From positions 18,661,387 through 18,725,386 of the forward strand of contig JAGTTD010000014.1 of the NCBI GenBank assembly GCA_018398585.1: a stretch of 64,000 bases of DNA, in the 5' to 3' direction. Positions 24,861 to 34,799 of this stretch are shown here, in pieces. Source of the DNA: Simmondsia chinensis. Lineage: Eukaryota; Streptophyta; Magnoliopsida; Caryophyllales; Simmondsiaceae. The notes beneath the pieces are model-generated. The model did not search any database and was not told the DNA's origin. It worked only from the letters and a program-made list of their open reading frames with translations. Position numbers and translations under genes: made by a program. The number at the start of each line of letters is the position of its first letter. Within the stretch, counting starts at the first letter, position 1.

Positions 24861-25076
24861 TTACTCTTTGCTTTCTTTTATCATTCTCTTGACATATGAA
24901 TCGTATTCCCATTCCGGAAGCAAATATTGCTGTAGCTCATCATCTTTAAAATACTCTAATTCTCGCACAGAGTCTTCATAATGATCAACTTGTTCGACTT
25001 CAGATTCTTCTAACTTGTTTTCATCAATTTCGGCATTACCTTGGTCTAACTCATCTTCAACGACAACCGATTCCAC
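24861..25076 (-). CDS. 71-aa acidic ORF of the LTR element
   Basis: Very rich in Glu and Asp (EDELDQGNAEIDENKLEE), ending DDELQQYLLPEWEYDSY. The acidic stretch also reads back in the same frame upstream of the first Met to near 25165, where it meets the frame of the next ORF. It probably represents a middle segment of one original protein, shifted by single-base changes. No known domain. Confidence 0.4.
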   Translation of the reverse strand: MESVVVEDELDQGNAEIDENKLEESEVEQVDHYEDSVRELEYFKDDELQQYLLPEWEYDSYVKRMIKESKE

Positions 25077-25129
25077 TCTAACCTTCTCATTTTGCTCAGC
25101 ATTGAACTCTTGTTGTATAACGCTATCCC

Positions 25130-25438
25130 TTAGCTCAGGGAACTCATTTGCATCAAGAACACCAGCACCATCTCAATTGATGTTTGTAAACTGATGAGCT
25201 GCTGCAGACTTTCGTCCGCTGCCTGTTTCATTTTCTGCCAAAATTCCTCGCATTCTTGTCTCAATATTTGCATTGCTTGTCTCAATATTTGCTTCAATTT
25301 CTCACAAGAATCATTCATCACGAATTGACAAGAGTTATCATCAACCATACTAGCCATATTTGCAATGAACAACAATGCTTCGATCTGGAACAGCTCAGTT
25401 CGCAGAGATATGAACCAACTCAGTTCGGAAAGGAACAA
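25130..25438 (-). CDS. 102-aa coiled-coil-like ORF of the LTR element
   Basis: After an internal Met (ASMVDDNSCQFVMNDSCEKL) it has heptad-like Leu/Ile/Met spacing with many Gln and Glu residues (LKQILRQAMQILRQECEEF), suggesting a short coiled coil. It is the ORF nearest the 5' LTR, where gag would start, but has no capsid or zinc-knuckle motif. Function unknown. Confidence 0.4.
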   Translation of the reverse strand: MFLSELSWFISLRTELFQIEALLFIANMASMVDDNSCQFVMNDSCEKLKQILRQAMQILRQECEEFWQKMKQAADESLQQLISLQTSIEMVLVFLMQMSSLS

Positions 25439-26390
25439 AATTTGATTCGAATCACCTCCACAGTTGATTGCTTAAGGAAATTATACTCCCTCACTTGCAC
25501 AAACAATCACTTGCTAACGGCTCCTCAATCGTCACTGAGTAAAAACCCTAATACGCAGATTTTCGCACACAGAGAACCTGAACCAAACCCTAACTGAGAT
25601 GCTTCTTGAGTAACAGACTTACAATTCTGAATTAGGCTCGACTCTAGACCGCAATCAAGTGCTCAACACAATACTCAAAGCAATCTTCAAGAACGAAATC
25701 AGATTTCACACCTTCGGTTCTCAGTTCAATGTCAGATTCGCATCTAAGCAAATCTCAACTCAATAACATATAATTCTTAAGAATCAACTGAATTCTCACC
25801 ACTTTTATGCTTATTAACACGAATTATATCACAAAACAGCAACAAGCAGACTCTGATCGAAAATGCAATTTGAAGTTCAGAGAACAGTTACCTTAACCTC
25901 AAATACTGAATTGTAGAATCTGAAATCACCTCAATTCAGCTTGCTAAGCTGATCTTACTGATTCTGATCAAGCATAAGATTGATCCAGCAACTCACTTTA
26001 ACTTCTTCTTCCACTGATCAGATGAATGTTTGATCAAGAACAATTATGCTCAGCACTCAACTTCAGCAGCTAATGCTTGATCAATTCTACTGAATTCAAT
26101 CTGAATCAGCTTTGATGTTGAATGTAATCAACAAATACTGATCAATTAAACTTTCTTCAATGTAACTCAATCAGATTTATCCCAACCGAAAGCAATTCCC
26201 AGGCACTTGGAGATCAACAATGCATATGACAGTACATAAACTCTTCTAGTTTAAAATTCAGAATTGAATTCTTGATCACCTAAAACTGGACTAAATCAGT
26301 ATCAAACTGTTTTTGTTGATTAATTGCAACACAATCAATCAGATTTTGTATTTTTCCTGATTTTTGAGCTTGATTCGGAAGCAAATCAAG

Positions 26391-26402
26391 GCTCTGATAC
26401 CA
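26391..26402 (-). other. primer-binding site, initiator Met-tRNA type
   Basis: The minus strand reads TGGTATCAGAGC, the standard complement of the plant initiator Met-tRNA 3' end. It lies two bases after the CTTAACA end of the 5' LTR. Confidence 0.9.
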
Positions 26403-26404
26403 AT

Positions 26405-26889
26405 TGTTAAGATTCAAGATTACTCTTGGATCTTAACTTAGGTTGAGATAGTGAGAGTATGAGATGAGAAGAGAATTTAGAGTTTAGATGAGATAAGAAG
26501 GGAAAGGAGATGAGAAGTAGAGAGAGAGAGATATCAAAGATATCAATTTCATTCATCAAAGTTATGAGCTCTTCAAGAGTAGCTCTACATATTATACTAC
26601 TATCTCTTAGGATGGCTTAAGACTAAATATCTAGAGATACAATGCATGAGGACCAAAGGGCTAACCAACTTAACCTCCCCCTTCTAACGAGCCACCTATC
26701 TTGACCAGCCATTGACCACCTAAGCTACATACCACTAAAGTTCACTTATTACATGACTTACCAAGGGACTTATGCAACTAATTACATCAAGACTTATTCT
26801 CATGACAATATCAACTCAATCAGCTATATTCAACACCTTATTACATTTAAACTCTATTTCTTATGCCCCCTATTATGAGAATCATAACA
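26405..26889 (-). repeat. 5' LTR of the orphan-ORF element
   Basis: A complete LTR with TG...CA ends on the minus strand. Its PBS-proximal 32 nt (26406-26437) form a near-palindrome with 2 mismatches between 16-nt arms. It is the less altered copy of the pair. Confidence 0.88.
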
Positions 26890-27800
26890 TATATAAGGCA
26901 AGTTTCTCCGGATTAACTCTAGAACGTCAATGATGAGGTGGGTTGATGTTGCACGGATTCTTATTGAAACATGATCCTCATCACTGATTCATCAACTGGT
27001 CCAAGTATAATTCAATGGGGGAACTCGCATGGTTTTTGTAGAAGAGGATAACTTTGAATTGATCCCTAATTGCTCCCCAAAGGTAATCGTCCTCCCCGCC
27101 TCTGCTAGGCTTTCCAAGGAGATGGCCTCACTTCCTCAATATTGTATTATCACCAGAGCGTGCTCCACTTAGGAATCACGCCCTCTAGTTAGTCCATCCA
27201 CGCATGAGCTCTCGCTAGTTGGCTTGGCTGCTTGTTAGGTATCTTTGGATCCACATTCAAGTTTGGCCACATTTATCGCGAGGTGTGTGAAACGTGATAG
27301 GGGCTAGTTTGACATTCAAGTTGGTGGTCAGCTGATGTATAGATGGTTCTCTAATCTTTTATGCCTATGCTCGACCATTCTATCTACCTTTCTCCAGTTA
27401 AATCCCCAACTTCTTGTTCTGGCTTCTCAAACTCCTGTTGCCATACCATGGAATGACGTCAGCCTGGATGACTCAGCGAGGACCCAAGGCCCCAAATCTA
27501 TTCTTGTTCACCAAGTCAAGGAAGCCGATAGTGATATTAATTTTGAGTCTTCTGAACTTGAGTATCCACCAGGTTTTAAATCGCCTCTAGTAGCGATGTC
27601 GCATGTGCTGAGTCTAGTGCGATAGGGAAGTAAAGAAGGGGGAGGGCAGCCCATCAGGCTACTAACTTTGTGCTGTCGAAGAAGAGCCGAAGAGCTCAAA
27701 AGCATGAGATGAAACAGCAAGCAAAGCGGGACTAGCAAGAATTTATAAAAGATATGTCTCCAGGAAGCAGTGCAAAGAAACTAAACAAACACTCTAGGAA
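26890..27800 (+). pseudogene. RRM-type ORF1-like retroelement gene, right part
   Basis: Sequence after the LTR element has broken coding of the same style as 20940-21585: MMRWVDVARILIET near 26930, then RGNSHE-like and VVEEDNFELIPN-like segments in another frame. The 96-aa ORF at 27335-27625 includes FESSELEYPPGF, a motif type common in plant retroelement ORF1 proteins. A basic tail (SSAKKLNKHSRKQK) follows near 27770. Frames change several times. The identification rests on style and position, not on a complete domain. Confidence 0.45.
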
Positions 27801-27820
27801 ACAAAAAATGGGGATGTTGG

Positions 27821-28925
27821 TGTTTACACCTAGTTTTGAAAGGGCTGGGACGACGATGTTTTGAGCAAAATGCCACGTACTTAACACGTGAGGCCTCCCT
27901 TGAGGAGAATTAAGCCTTTAGGTGCTGAAGTAATGGCATCTAAAGCCCTGCATTCTGAAGAGATGATCAGCTTGACAAGGGTATTAACCACTTGAGGACT
28001 CGAGATGGTTGAAGGGCGAAAGGAGCTCGAATTCAAGGGACTGCCAAGAAAGCTGCAAGACAGGTGGTTTCAAGGCTAGAGGTAGTTACTTGGAGTGCAA
28101 TCTTAGATACTTGAGCACTAAGCTTAATCCAAGAGGATGTGGGGTTTCCGGAAGGGACTTTCGCTAAGATTACGGACGTGGGCACCAAGGAATTCCCTCC
28201 AATACTGAACTAAGGACGCGTTTATTGATGTTTTGTGTGCGCATAGAAGAAGCTCAATGGCTAGACGTGGGTGAAGTTGCCAGAAATAGGAACAGCCGCT
28301 ATTTTTCGTTTTTTGTAAATAAAGAACTCTGTATTAGTCCAAAGTAGTACACACAGTCAATACATAACTTCTTCTAGTTTTCTTTACAGCACACTTGTAC
28401 TTTTTCTTAAGAGTAGCATAACTTAGTATAGCGTAGATTAACGTAGAACTTGTCGTGCTTGCTTTATTAGTAATACAGTTTTTCGGGTTCCCAAATTTCG
28501 ACGATTTGAAAATTGAGGCTTTGGTTTAAGGTTTTGACGGCCAAGGCTTGACCTTAATTGCGTTGGTCTTAACACTACTGTCACTACTTAATAAGTCAGG
28601 TGAATGTAGGTTCGGGCCATTGTTTAGGGCTTTGACGGCCAAGGCTTGACCTTGATTCCGTTGGTCCTAACTCAGTGACCTTAATACGGTTTATTGTACC
28701 TTAATATTGTCAGACCTTAACTCATTCGAGTTATTACAAGTCAAGGGTGCTAGGCTTAAAAACCTGATTGACTTGGGGCTTGTAAGTAGACTACTGAACT
28801 CTTAAGTTTGTCTCCACAACAGTTCCAGACTTTAAAGTGTACGAGGAAAGGTGTCTGTGGGCCCTACTCTGTCACTATAACTCCCACTTGAGTTTGGTAC
28901 ATATCCTTTTATTTTCTGCTAACAT
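27821..28925 (+). repeat. LTR-like repeat, copy 1
   Basis: From TGTTTACACC to TATCCTTTTATTTTCTG this matches 30316-31420 almost end to end (TGGGACGA, TAACACGTG, CCACTTGAG, AAAGAACTC, TTGACGGCCAAGG blocks) with many substitutions and small indels. It contains an internal tandem duplication of about 105 bp built on TTTGACGGCCAAGGCTTGACC (about 28530 and 28635) that copy 2 also has. It stops at a TA microsatellite and the fold-back element, so its own 3' end is missing. Confidence 0.75.
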
Positions 28926-28945
28926 GTATATATATATATATATAT
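28926..28945. repeat. TA microsatellite
   Basis: An uninterrupted TA run, immediately left of the fold-back element. TA/TG-rich sequence (29979-30030) also lies directly to its right. Confidence 0.85.
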
Positions 28946-29978
28946 GACACAATTCTTATAAAAGAGTGAAAGTGTGAGAGGAGGCCAAGATTAAAGAATC
29001 TTAATAGATTAAAAAATAAATAAATAAAAATAAAGATAAAAATACATTAATACCTTTCTCCTCTCTCCCCCTTTTCCCTCCAGCCTTCCCCACCTCCCTT
29101 CTCTCTCTCCTCCGCCACCCGCCACTGACCACCCATTGCCCGCTGGTTGTCGCCCACCGCGGACCGCCGAGCTCCGGCTGCCAGCCACCCTAGCCCCCAA
29201 ATACAACCCCTCCCCCCTCTCTCTTCCTTTCCAACCCTCCCCCCACCTCCCTCCTCTCTCTCTCTCCTCCCCTGCCACCACCTACCGATCGGTCGCCGAC
29301 CACCGGCCACCAGCTATCGGCCACCCAAGCCCCCTTCCCCCTCTCTCCCCTCCTCCGCCCTCCAACCCAGCCCCAACCTCTCCCCTCTCTCTCGTCCTCC
29401 TCCCTCCAACCCTCCCCCACCTCCCCCTCCCTCTCCTCCCCCTGCTGATGCCGCCAGTCGAGCCGGTCACCGGCCCAGTTGGTGGCGGCGGCAGGAGGAG
29501 AGGGAGGGGGAGGTGGGGCAGGGTTGGTGGGAGGAGGAGGAGAGAGACGGGAGAGTTTGGGGGTGGGTTGGAGGGCGGAGGAGGAGAGAAATTGGGGGCT
29601 GGGATGGCTAGCGACCGGTGGTCGGCGGCAGGTCGATGGGTGGCGGCAGGGGATGAGAGAGAGGGGAGGAAGGCGGGGGAGGGTTGGAAAGGAGGAGACA
29701 GAGGGAAGGGGTTTGTATTTGGAGGCTAGGGTGGCCAGCAACCGGAGCTCGTCGGTCGGCGGTGGGCGACAGCCAACGCGCGGTGGGTGGTCGGCGGCGA
29801 GTGGCAAAGGAGGGAGGTGGGGAAGGCTGGAGGGAAAAGGGGGAGAGAGGAGAAAGGGTATTATTAATATATTTTTTATTTTTTTAAGGGGGTTTACATT
29901 AAGATCTTTTAATCTTGGCCGTCCATTGTGACGGACGGCCAAGATTTAATCCTCTCATCCTTTCATAAGAATTGTGCC
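28946..29978. mobile_element. GC-rich fold-back (Mutator-like) element
   Basis: The ends are inverted repeats: GACACAATTCTTATAAAAG on the left and, inverted, GGCACAATTCTTATGAAAG on the right. Inward, both arms carry GGCCAAGATTAAA, then a C/T-rich left arm (29050-29470) that is the inverted counterpart of the G/A-rich right arm (29490-29870), with the symmetry centre near 29480. The arms share blocks such as CCGAGCTCCGG, CCACCCTAG and CCTCCAGCCTTCCCCACC with their inverted forms. A single strand could fold into a hairpin of roughly 500 bp. The long Pro/Arg/Gly-rich ORFs on both strands are composition artefacts. Long TIRs suggest a Mutator-like MITE; the TA-rich flanks hide any 9-bp target duplication. 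Confidence 0.75.
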
Positions 29979-30315
29979 ATATGTATGTATATATGTTATA
30001 CGTACATATGTGTGTGTGTGTGTATATAACCTTTGGAGTATAGCCATCAAGCCCAATATGTTATCACCTCTGCTTTCATTATCATGGCTGTGACTAGTTT
30101 CATCCCATCGCGATACAGGTCCTTGTTCTAAGAGGTGCTCTAGTGGTGGCCAAATTGAGGTCAACCCTTTGGGTTTCTCAAACTCGAGAGCGTTGGCTCT
30201 ATTCTAGTTTTGACTAGTGGTGAATGGGCTGAGATCACGTTATGATAACACACAATGATGTTGAAGATAATAAAGTCTCGTGTTGCATTTCCCACTGTGG
30301 TTGCCAAAAGGTATG
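29979..30315. other. spacer with TA/TG simple repeats, no gene
   Basis: A TATG/GTGT simple-repeat stretch (29979-30028) is followed by about 290 bp without recognisable features, up to the start of the second LTR-like repeat. Confidence 0.5.
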
Positions 30316-31663
30316 TGTTTACACCCTAATTTTAGGAAGGCTGGGACGATGCCGTTTTGAGCCAACTATTGCATGCTTAACACATGGGGCTTGCCCGGAG
30401 GATAATTAGGTCTTTAGGTGCTGAGATAACGACATCTTGAGCCCAGCATCTTGAGAGAATTATTACCCTTAACAAGGGCATGAACCACTTGAGGCCTGAG
30501 ATGATTGAGAAGTGAAGGGGGCTCGAGCTCTGCCAGAAAGGCTGCAATACAGGTGGTTTCCAGGCTCGAAACGCGCAATCTCAGATACTTAGGCACTAAG
30601 CTTAATCCAAAAGGGAGCGAGGTTTCTAGAAGGGACTTCCATTAAAATATCGGACATGGGCACCAAGGATTTCCCTCCAATACTGAATTCAGGACATGTT
30701 CATTGAAGATTGGCACGCAAAGAAGAAGCTTAGTGGCCAGATGTGGGTGAAGTTGCCATAGAAACAGAAGCAGCCGTTATTTTCAGTTTTTTATAAATAA
30801 AGGACTCAGCGTCATTCCAAAGTAGTACACACGCTCATTACAAATCTTCTTCAAGTTTTCTTTTTCAACACACTTGTGCTTATCTTGAGGAGTACCGTAA
30901 CTTAGCAAGGCATAGCATAACGTAGATATATGATGTATTTACCTTCATAGTAAAACAGTTTCTCGGACTTCAGTTATGACTTTCCAATTTTAATTTGTTC
31001 CCACAAATCGACAAGTTGAGATTTTAGGCTTTAGTTTAAAGCTTTGACGGCCAAGGCTTATCCCTTAATTACGTTGGTCTTAACACTGCTGTCACTAATT
31101 GGTAAGTTAGGTGAACTTAGATTCGCGCCATTGATTAGAGCTTTGACGGCGAAGGGTTTTCCCTTAAATGCGTTCATCCTAATCTAGTGACCTGAATATG
31201 GTTTCGGCCACCTTAATCCTATCAGATCTAAACTCATTCGAGTTACTATAAGTCAAGGGTGCTAGGCTTAAAAACCTGATTTACTCGGGCTTGTAAGGGA
31301 ACTGTTGAGCTCTTGGGTTTGTCTCTACCATAGTTACTGACTTTTAAGTGTACAAGGAAAGGTGTCTGTGGGTCCTAGTTCGTCACTGTAACTGCCACTT
31401 GATTAGGTCCGTATCCTTTATGTTTCTGTCATATAAATACATAAAAACCAACAAACTTATTTAACAAAATCTTCTTAAATGAAGCATAAGCAGAACTCGT
31501 GGAATAATCGAAGTCGGATACACCAACATATCACAACCTTTTCTCCGAAAACGGTGAGTGGTTTGGGTCAAAGATGTCCGGTTTGTAATTAGGCTCGCTC
31601 CTTAGTCGCGATGAGTCCCTTTTGCACGTTTGTTTTGTTTTAACAATTATGGTAGAGAAAACA
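30316..31663 (+). repeat. LTR-like repeat, copy 2 (probable 5' LTR)
   Basis: It starts TGTTTACACC like copy 1 and extends beyond it to GGTAGAGAAAACA at about 31663. TTTTGGCGACCACAGTGAG follows, typical of the LTR/leader junction of plant gypsy elements. The internal TTTGACGGCCAAGG duplication is present (about 31041 and 31140). The right border is inferred from the TGGCGACC motif, not from a partner LTR. Confidence 0.6.
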
Positions 31664-32701
31664 TGCCTTTTGGCGACCACAGTGAGAGTCTTGAAACGAG
31701 ACTTCATTGTCTTTAGTCCATCGTGGATTACCAGAATGTAATTGTCGGCCATTCGCCGATGGTCAGGACTAGGAGGTCTAGTGCCCTCGAGCATGAGGAA
31801 CTAGAAGGCTTAGCCTTAATTGGATCCCCGCTTTAGCATCCTCTTGAGCAAAGTCCGATATCTCGAAGGGCTAAACCAAGTCACAACCACGGCAGCGAAA
31901 GTGGTGGTCATGATGGCATTCTAAAAGATGAACGTATTGAGCTAGACGACCATTCTCACAAGAGTTTCATGGCTATGCTTAAACATGATTTAGAGATTGC
32001 GGACCAAAGCATCCAACAAACAATGAGAGAAGTGTTTGAGAGACAACGTGCTGAAACAGAGAGCAATCTAGCGGCTCAACGTGAAAACTCTTCCGCCATG
32101 AGAGCTGTAATTAACGACGTTGGAACCTCTTATGAATGAAAGGCTTCACAAAGAAACTGATGAGTCTTCGTTGAAATGAACTCAATCTTGTCCTCTACTG
32201 CTAACCTTATTGCTAAGGACATGGCTAGACAGACGGTGGTTGAGATTGAACCTATCTTGCTTAGACAGGCTGAGATTCATAATGGCTTTGTCCAAGCGTT
32301 ATGGAGGATATCAAGCAGCTTAGGCTTGTACCTCTCCCATCAGTACTAGCCGCATGTCCTTGCAAGATGCACTCGAGCTTGGGGTTACTAGCTACTCAAG
32401 CTAACTACAATGTCCTCGAGAGAACGAGAAACCCAGCTTTGGCTAACCCAAGGGTTACACGCTTGGAGTCCAGCCATAGAAATTACAACGTGCCCCTTGG
32501 GTTTGCTAGGCCTTCGAATAAGAGTTTTTCTCTGACCACGAGGGACCTCAATGCCAATGTGCCGGTGTTACTTGTCCTTGAGACAGGGGGGCATAACCGT
32601 TCATGTCCTCCCCAGGTAGTAGAGGTTTCCTCGAGGCCCACTCAAGGCGTTGAAGTAGGAGTTCAAGATCAGGTCCCTACATTCGGGAACTCGACTTCTC
32701 T
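31664..32701 (+). pseudogene. leader and gag-like remnant of an LTR retrotransposon
   Basis: Downstream of the TGGCGACCACAG junction the plus frame near 31915-32130 reads KSFMAMLKHDLEIADQSIQ and VFERQRAETESNL, a helical Gln/Glu-rich segment of the kind seen in gypsy gag N-termini. Stops and frame changes follow. The ORF at 32301-32735 continues without a known motif and runs into the next element. No pol is present. Family assignment is tentative. Confidence 0.4.
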
Positions 32702-34767
32702 ATTGGGACGAATTTCAAAAATTTTCCTAATTTAATAAATTTAACGCAGCGGAAGGGTTTAAAATTCTTAATTTTAAATCTGAATTTTGATTTAAAATTT
32801 CTAATTTTAAATCTACATATTCCTAATTTAAATCTACAGACCTCTACTCTAATACATTCATGATAATAATATAAACTTAAAACAGGCATAATAAGAAAAA
32901 TTGCAAATAAATAGAAAAGCAAAAATTTAAAAGAGAATGAAAGAAGAACATACCTAGAATTGCTTTAAAATAAGAATACCAGAATGACTAATAAAATACT
33001 CCGAGAAAGTAGAGCAAACCAAGACCCAACGGCCTTCTACGCTATGATCTCAAACCGCCCAGAGAATGGGCTCCGAGAAATATTAAACTTTAGAAAGAAA
33101 AATTTCAACGGAAATTTTTCTCTTTAATTAGATCCCCAAGAGACAACACTTTCTAAAATCCTAAATTTAGAATTGGATTGAATGCCAAACCATAAAATTG
33201 GTACCTATCTTTATAGTAGTATACCAAAGCGGAAAATCCTAAAATTTTAATGTGGGACGTGCAAATTTAAAATAAAACACAGCGTTTCAATTAACAAAAG
33301 AGTCAAAATGCAGCATTTGACAAACAGTTCAAACCGCCTCTTTTTTCAATTTACCAAAGCGTGCCATGTGGTCTGTGCCCGAAGGCACAGGTCGCCATTA
33401 CCAGTGATCGCGTGCTAGTTGCTCCGATTCGCACATTGCGGATCGCGACTTATGCTCATTTTTTTTTTTTTTTTTTGCTTTGTTTTTCACATGTAAAAAA
33501 TTCATCTTATGAATTTTAATTTGCAAAAATTATTTTATTTTATTATTTTTAATTTTTATTCATCTCATGAATAATAAAAAGGAAGGAACATACCCAGTGC
33601 ATCAAGGGCTCCCGTCTACGCAGGGTCTAGGGGGCAGAGTTCATGAATAATGTTTGACAAAATTAAATTTACTCATCTTAGGAATAAATAATCTCAAGAA
33701 TTCTTCAATATTATTTTTATGGTTATAAAACCAGAGGCTAGCACAGGAACCTCAGGGAGAATTTAAATCTAGCTCCAAATGGGTTAAATTAATTAACATC
33801 TCATGATAAAATTTAATTACCATTTAATGGGACTTAATTCCACTAAATAAAACTCACTGCACTCTAGAGTTAAATCATTTATTCAATATTTTCCAAATAG
33901 ACTGTATTGATGGCAATAACCCCTCCATTAGATTGTCCATGACCAACAATAAATATAACTACTACCATTATCCTCCTCATAGCTTCTCCATTAGTTATCG
34001 ACTTGCCCTTCACTAAATAATTTATTTATACTTGAATATATTCATAGTATAAATTTCAAATGTCAAACACCTAAAATACTTTGGCCAAAGATTCTGAACT
34101 ATTCAAATACTTGTGAATCAACTAAGGGGACATCTGTACCTCATAAGAGATTGTAGATTCTGTATTGAATACATGATCCTTATCACACTTCACACCGCTA
34201 CCCAGTGTACGTGGGAGTTCAGTCGGTTGTTTAGACCTTACTTATAGTACACCAAAGCAACTAACGTTTCATGCACAAGTCTAGAATACTCTTAGGACTC
34301 AGAGTCTCCGTTCAAACAGTACAACATGAATCACTCATCTCCAATAGTAGTATAAAAACAAGCAACTCACGTGGTCCAACTCAGCGTGTCAATCTTATTA
34401 AACACGCCAACATAACACTTTTGGATCACCATCCACATGACCAAGACAAGCCATCTAAAGTGTCACGTTATAGTCTTAGCGTACAAGTGATCCAAACTTG
34501 TCTTTGACTACGAGTCTTTCAAGCAACAATCCATAGCATTTGTCCCAAGTCTCTCTGTGGGTTAATCTCATAAATCACTTAGAACAAATATGTAAATTGT
34601 AGTCTAAGGACTACACCTATCTCATGGATGTTACCCAAAAGAAAATCATATGCAATATATATACTCACTTACACAAATTTATCAAGGAAACGACAGGGAC
34701 TTCAATTTTATTCTTTAATAAAATATTAGAAGGTAAAATTTAGATTTCCAGGATACTATTCCTAACA
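32702..34767 (-). repeat. 3' LTR of a minus-strand copia element (2-kb family)
   Basis: On the minus strand it starts TGTTAGGAATAG just after a PPT and ends GAAATTCGTCCC. The same LTR recurs at 51237-52050 plus 61952-63499, and at 58659-61932, with shared blocks such as ATGCACAAGTC, CATGACCAAGACAAG, CTCTAATACATTC and CAGCGGAA. It contains a 65-bp LINE tail at 33576-33640. Without that insert it is about 1.99 kb, like the other two copies. Confidence 0.85.
33576..33640 (-). mobile_element. 65-bp RTE LINE tail fragment
   Basis: It holds CCCAGTGCATCAAGGGCTC and CGCAGGGTCTAGGGG, the first about 55 bp of the LINE 3' end (inverted). It is flanked by an exact 11-bp duplication TCATGAATAAT (33565-33575 and 33641-33651). 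The two other copies of this LTR lack the insert, which shows the empty site. Confidence 0.85.
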
Positions 34768-34785
34768 ATCACCCACTTGTCCTAA
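34768..34785 (-). other. polypurine tract of the copia element
   Basis: On the minus strand GGACAAGTGGGTGATTG lies directly before the TGTTAGG start of the LTR, resembling the usual AAGTGGGAGATTG of plant copia elements. Confidence 0.7.
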
Positions 34786-34799
34786 ATCCAATTTATTAC

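Larger units (their letters stand above)
21586..26889 (-). mobile_element. non-autonomous LTR retrotransposon with orphan ORFs
   Basis: Two direct repeats of about 480 bp (21586-22062 and 26405-26889) differ by roughly 15 positions by eye, about 97 per cent identity. On the minus strand they read TGTTATGATTCTC to CTTAACA. The PBS (TGGTATCAGAGC, minus strand, 26391-26402) lies 2 bp inside the 5' LTR, and a purine-rich tract (AAAGGAGAGAGTAA) lies just before the 3' LTR. So it has all the cis signals of reverse transcription, primed by initiator Met-tRNA. Inside are four ORFs (25438-25130, 25076-24861, 24859-24479, 24346-22295) but no zinc knuckle, protease, reverse transcriptase, RNase H or integrase motif. 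About 25440-26390 is a long non-coding leader. It interrupts an RRM-type retroelement gene. The first 7-8 bp of the left LTR differ from the right LTR. Confidence 0.85.

Noticed and set aside
29136..29942. Long Pro/Ser-rich and Arg/Gly-rich ORFs on both strands
   Set aside because: They are products of the C/T- and G/A-rich fold-back arms; every frame is open because stop codons are rare in such sequence.
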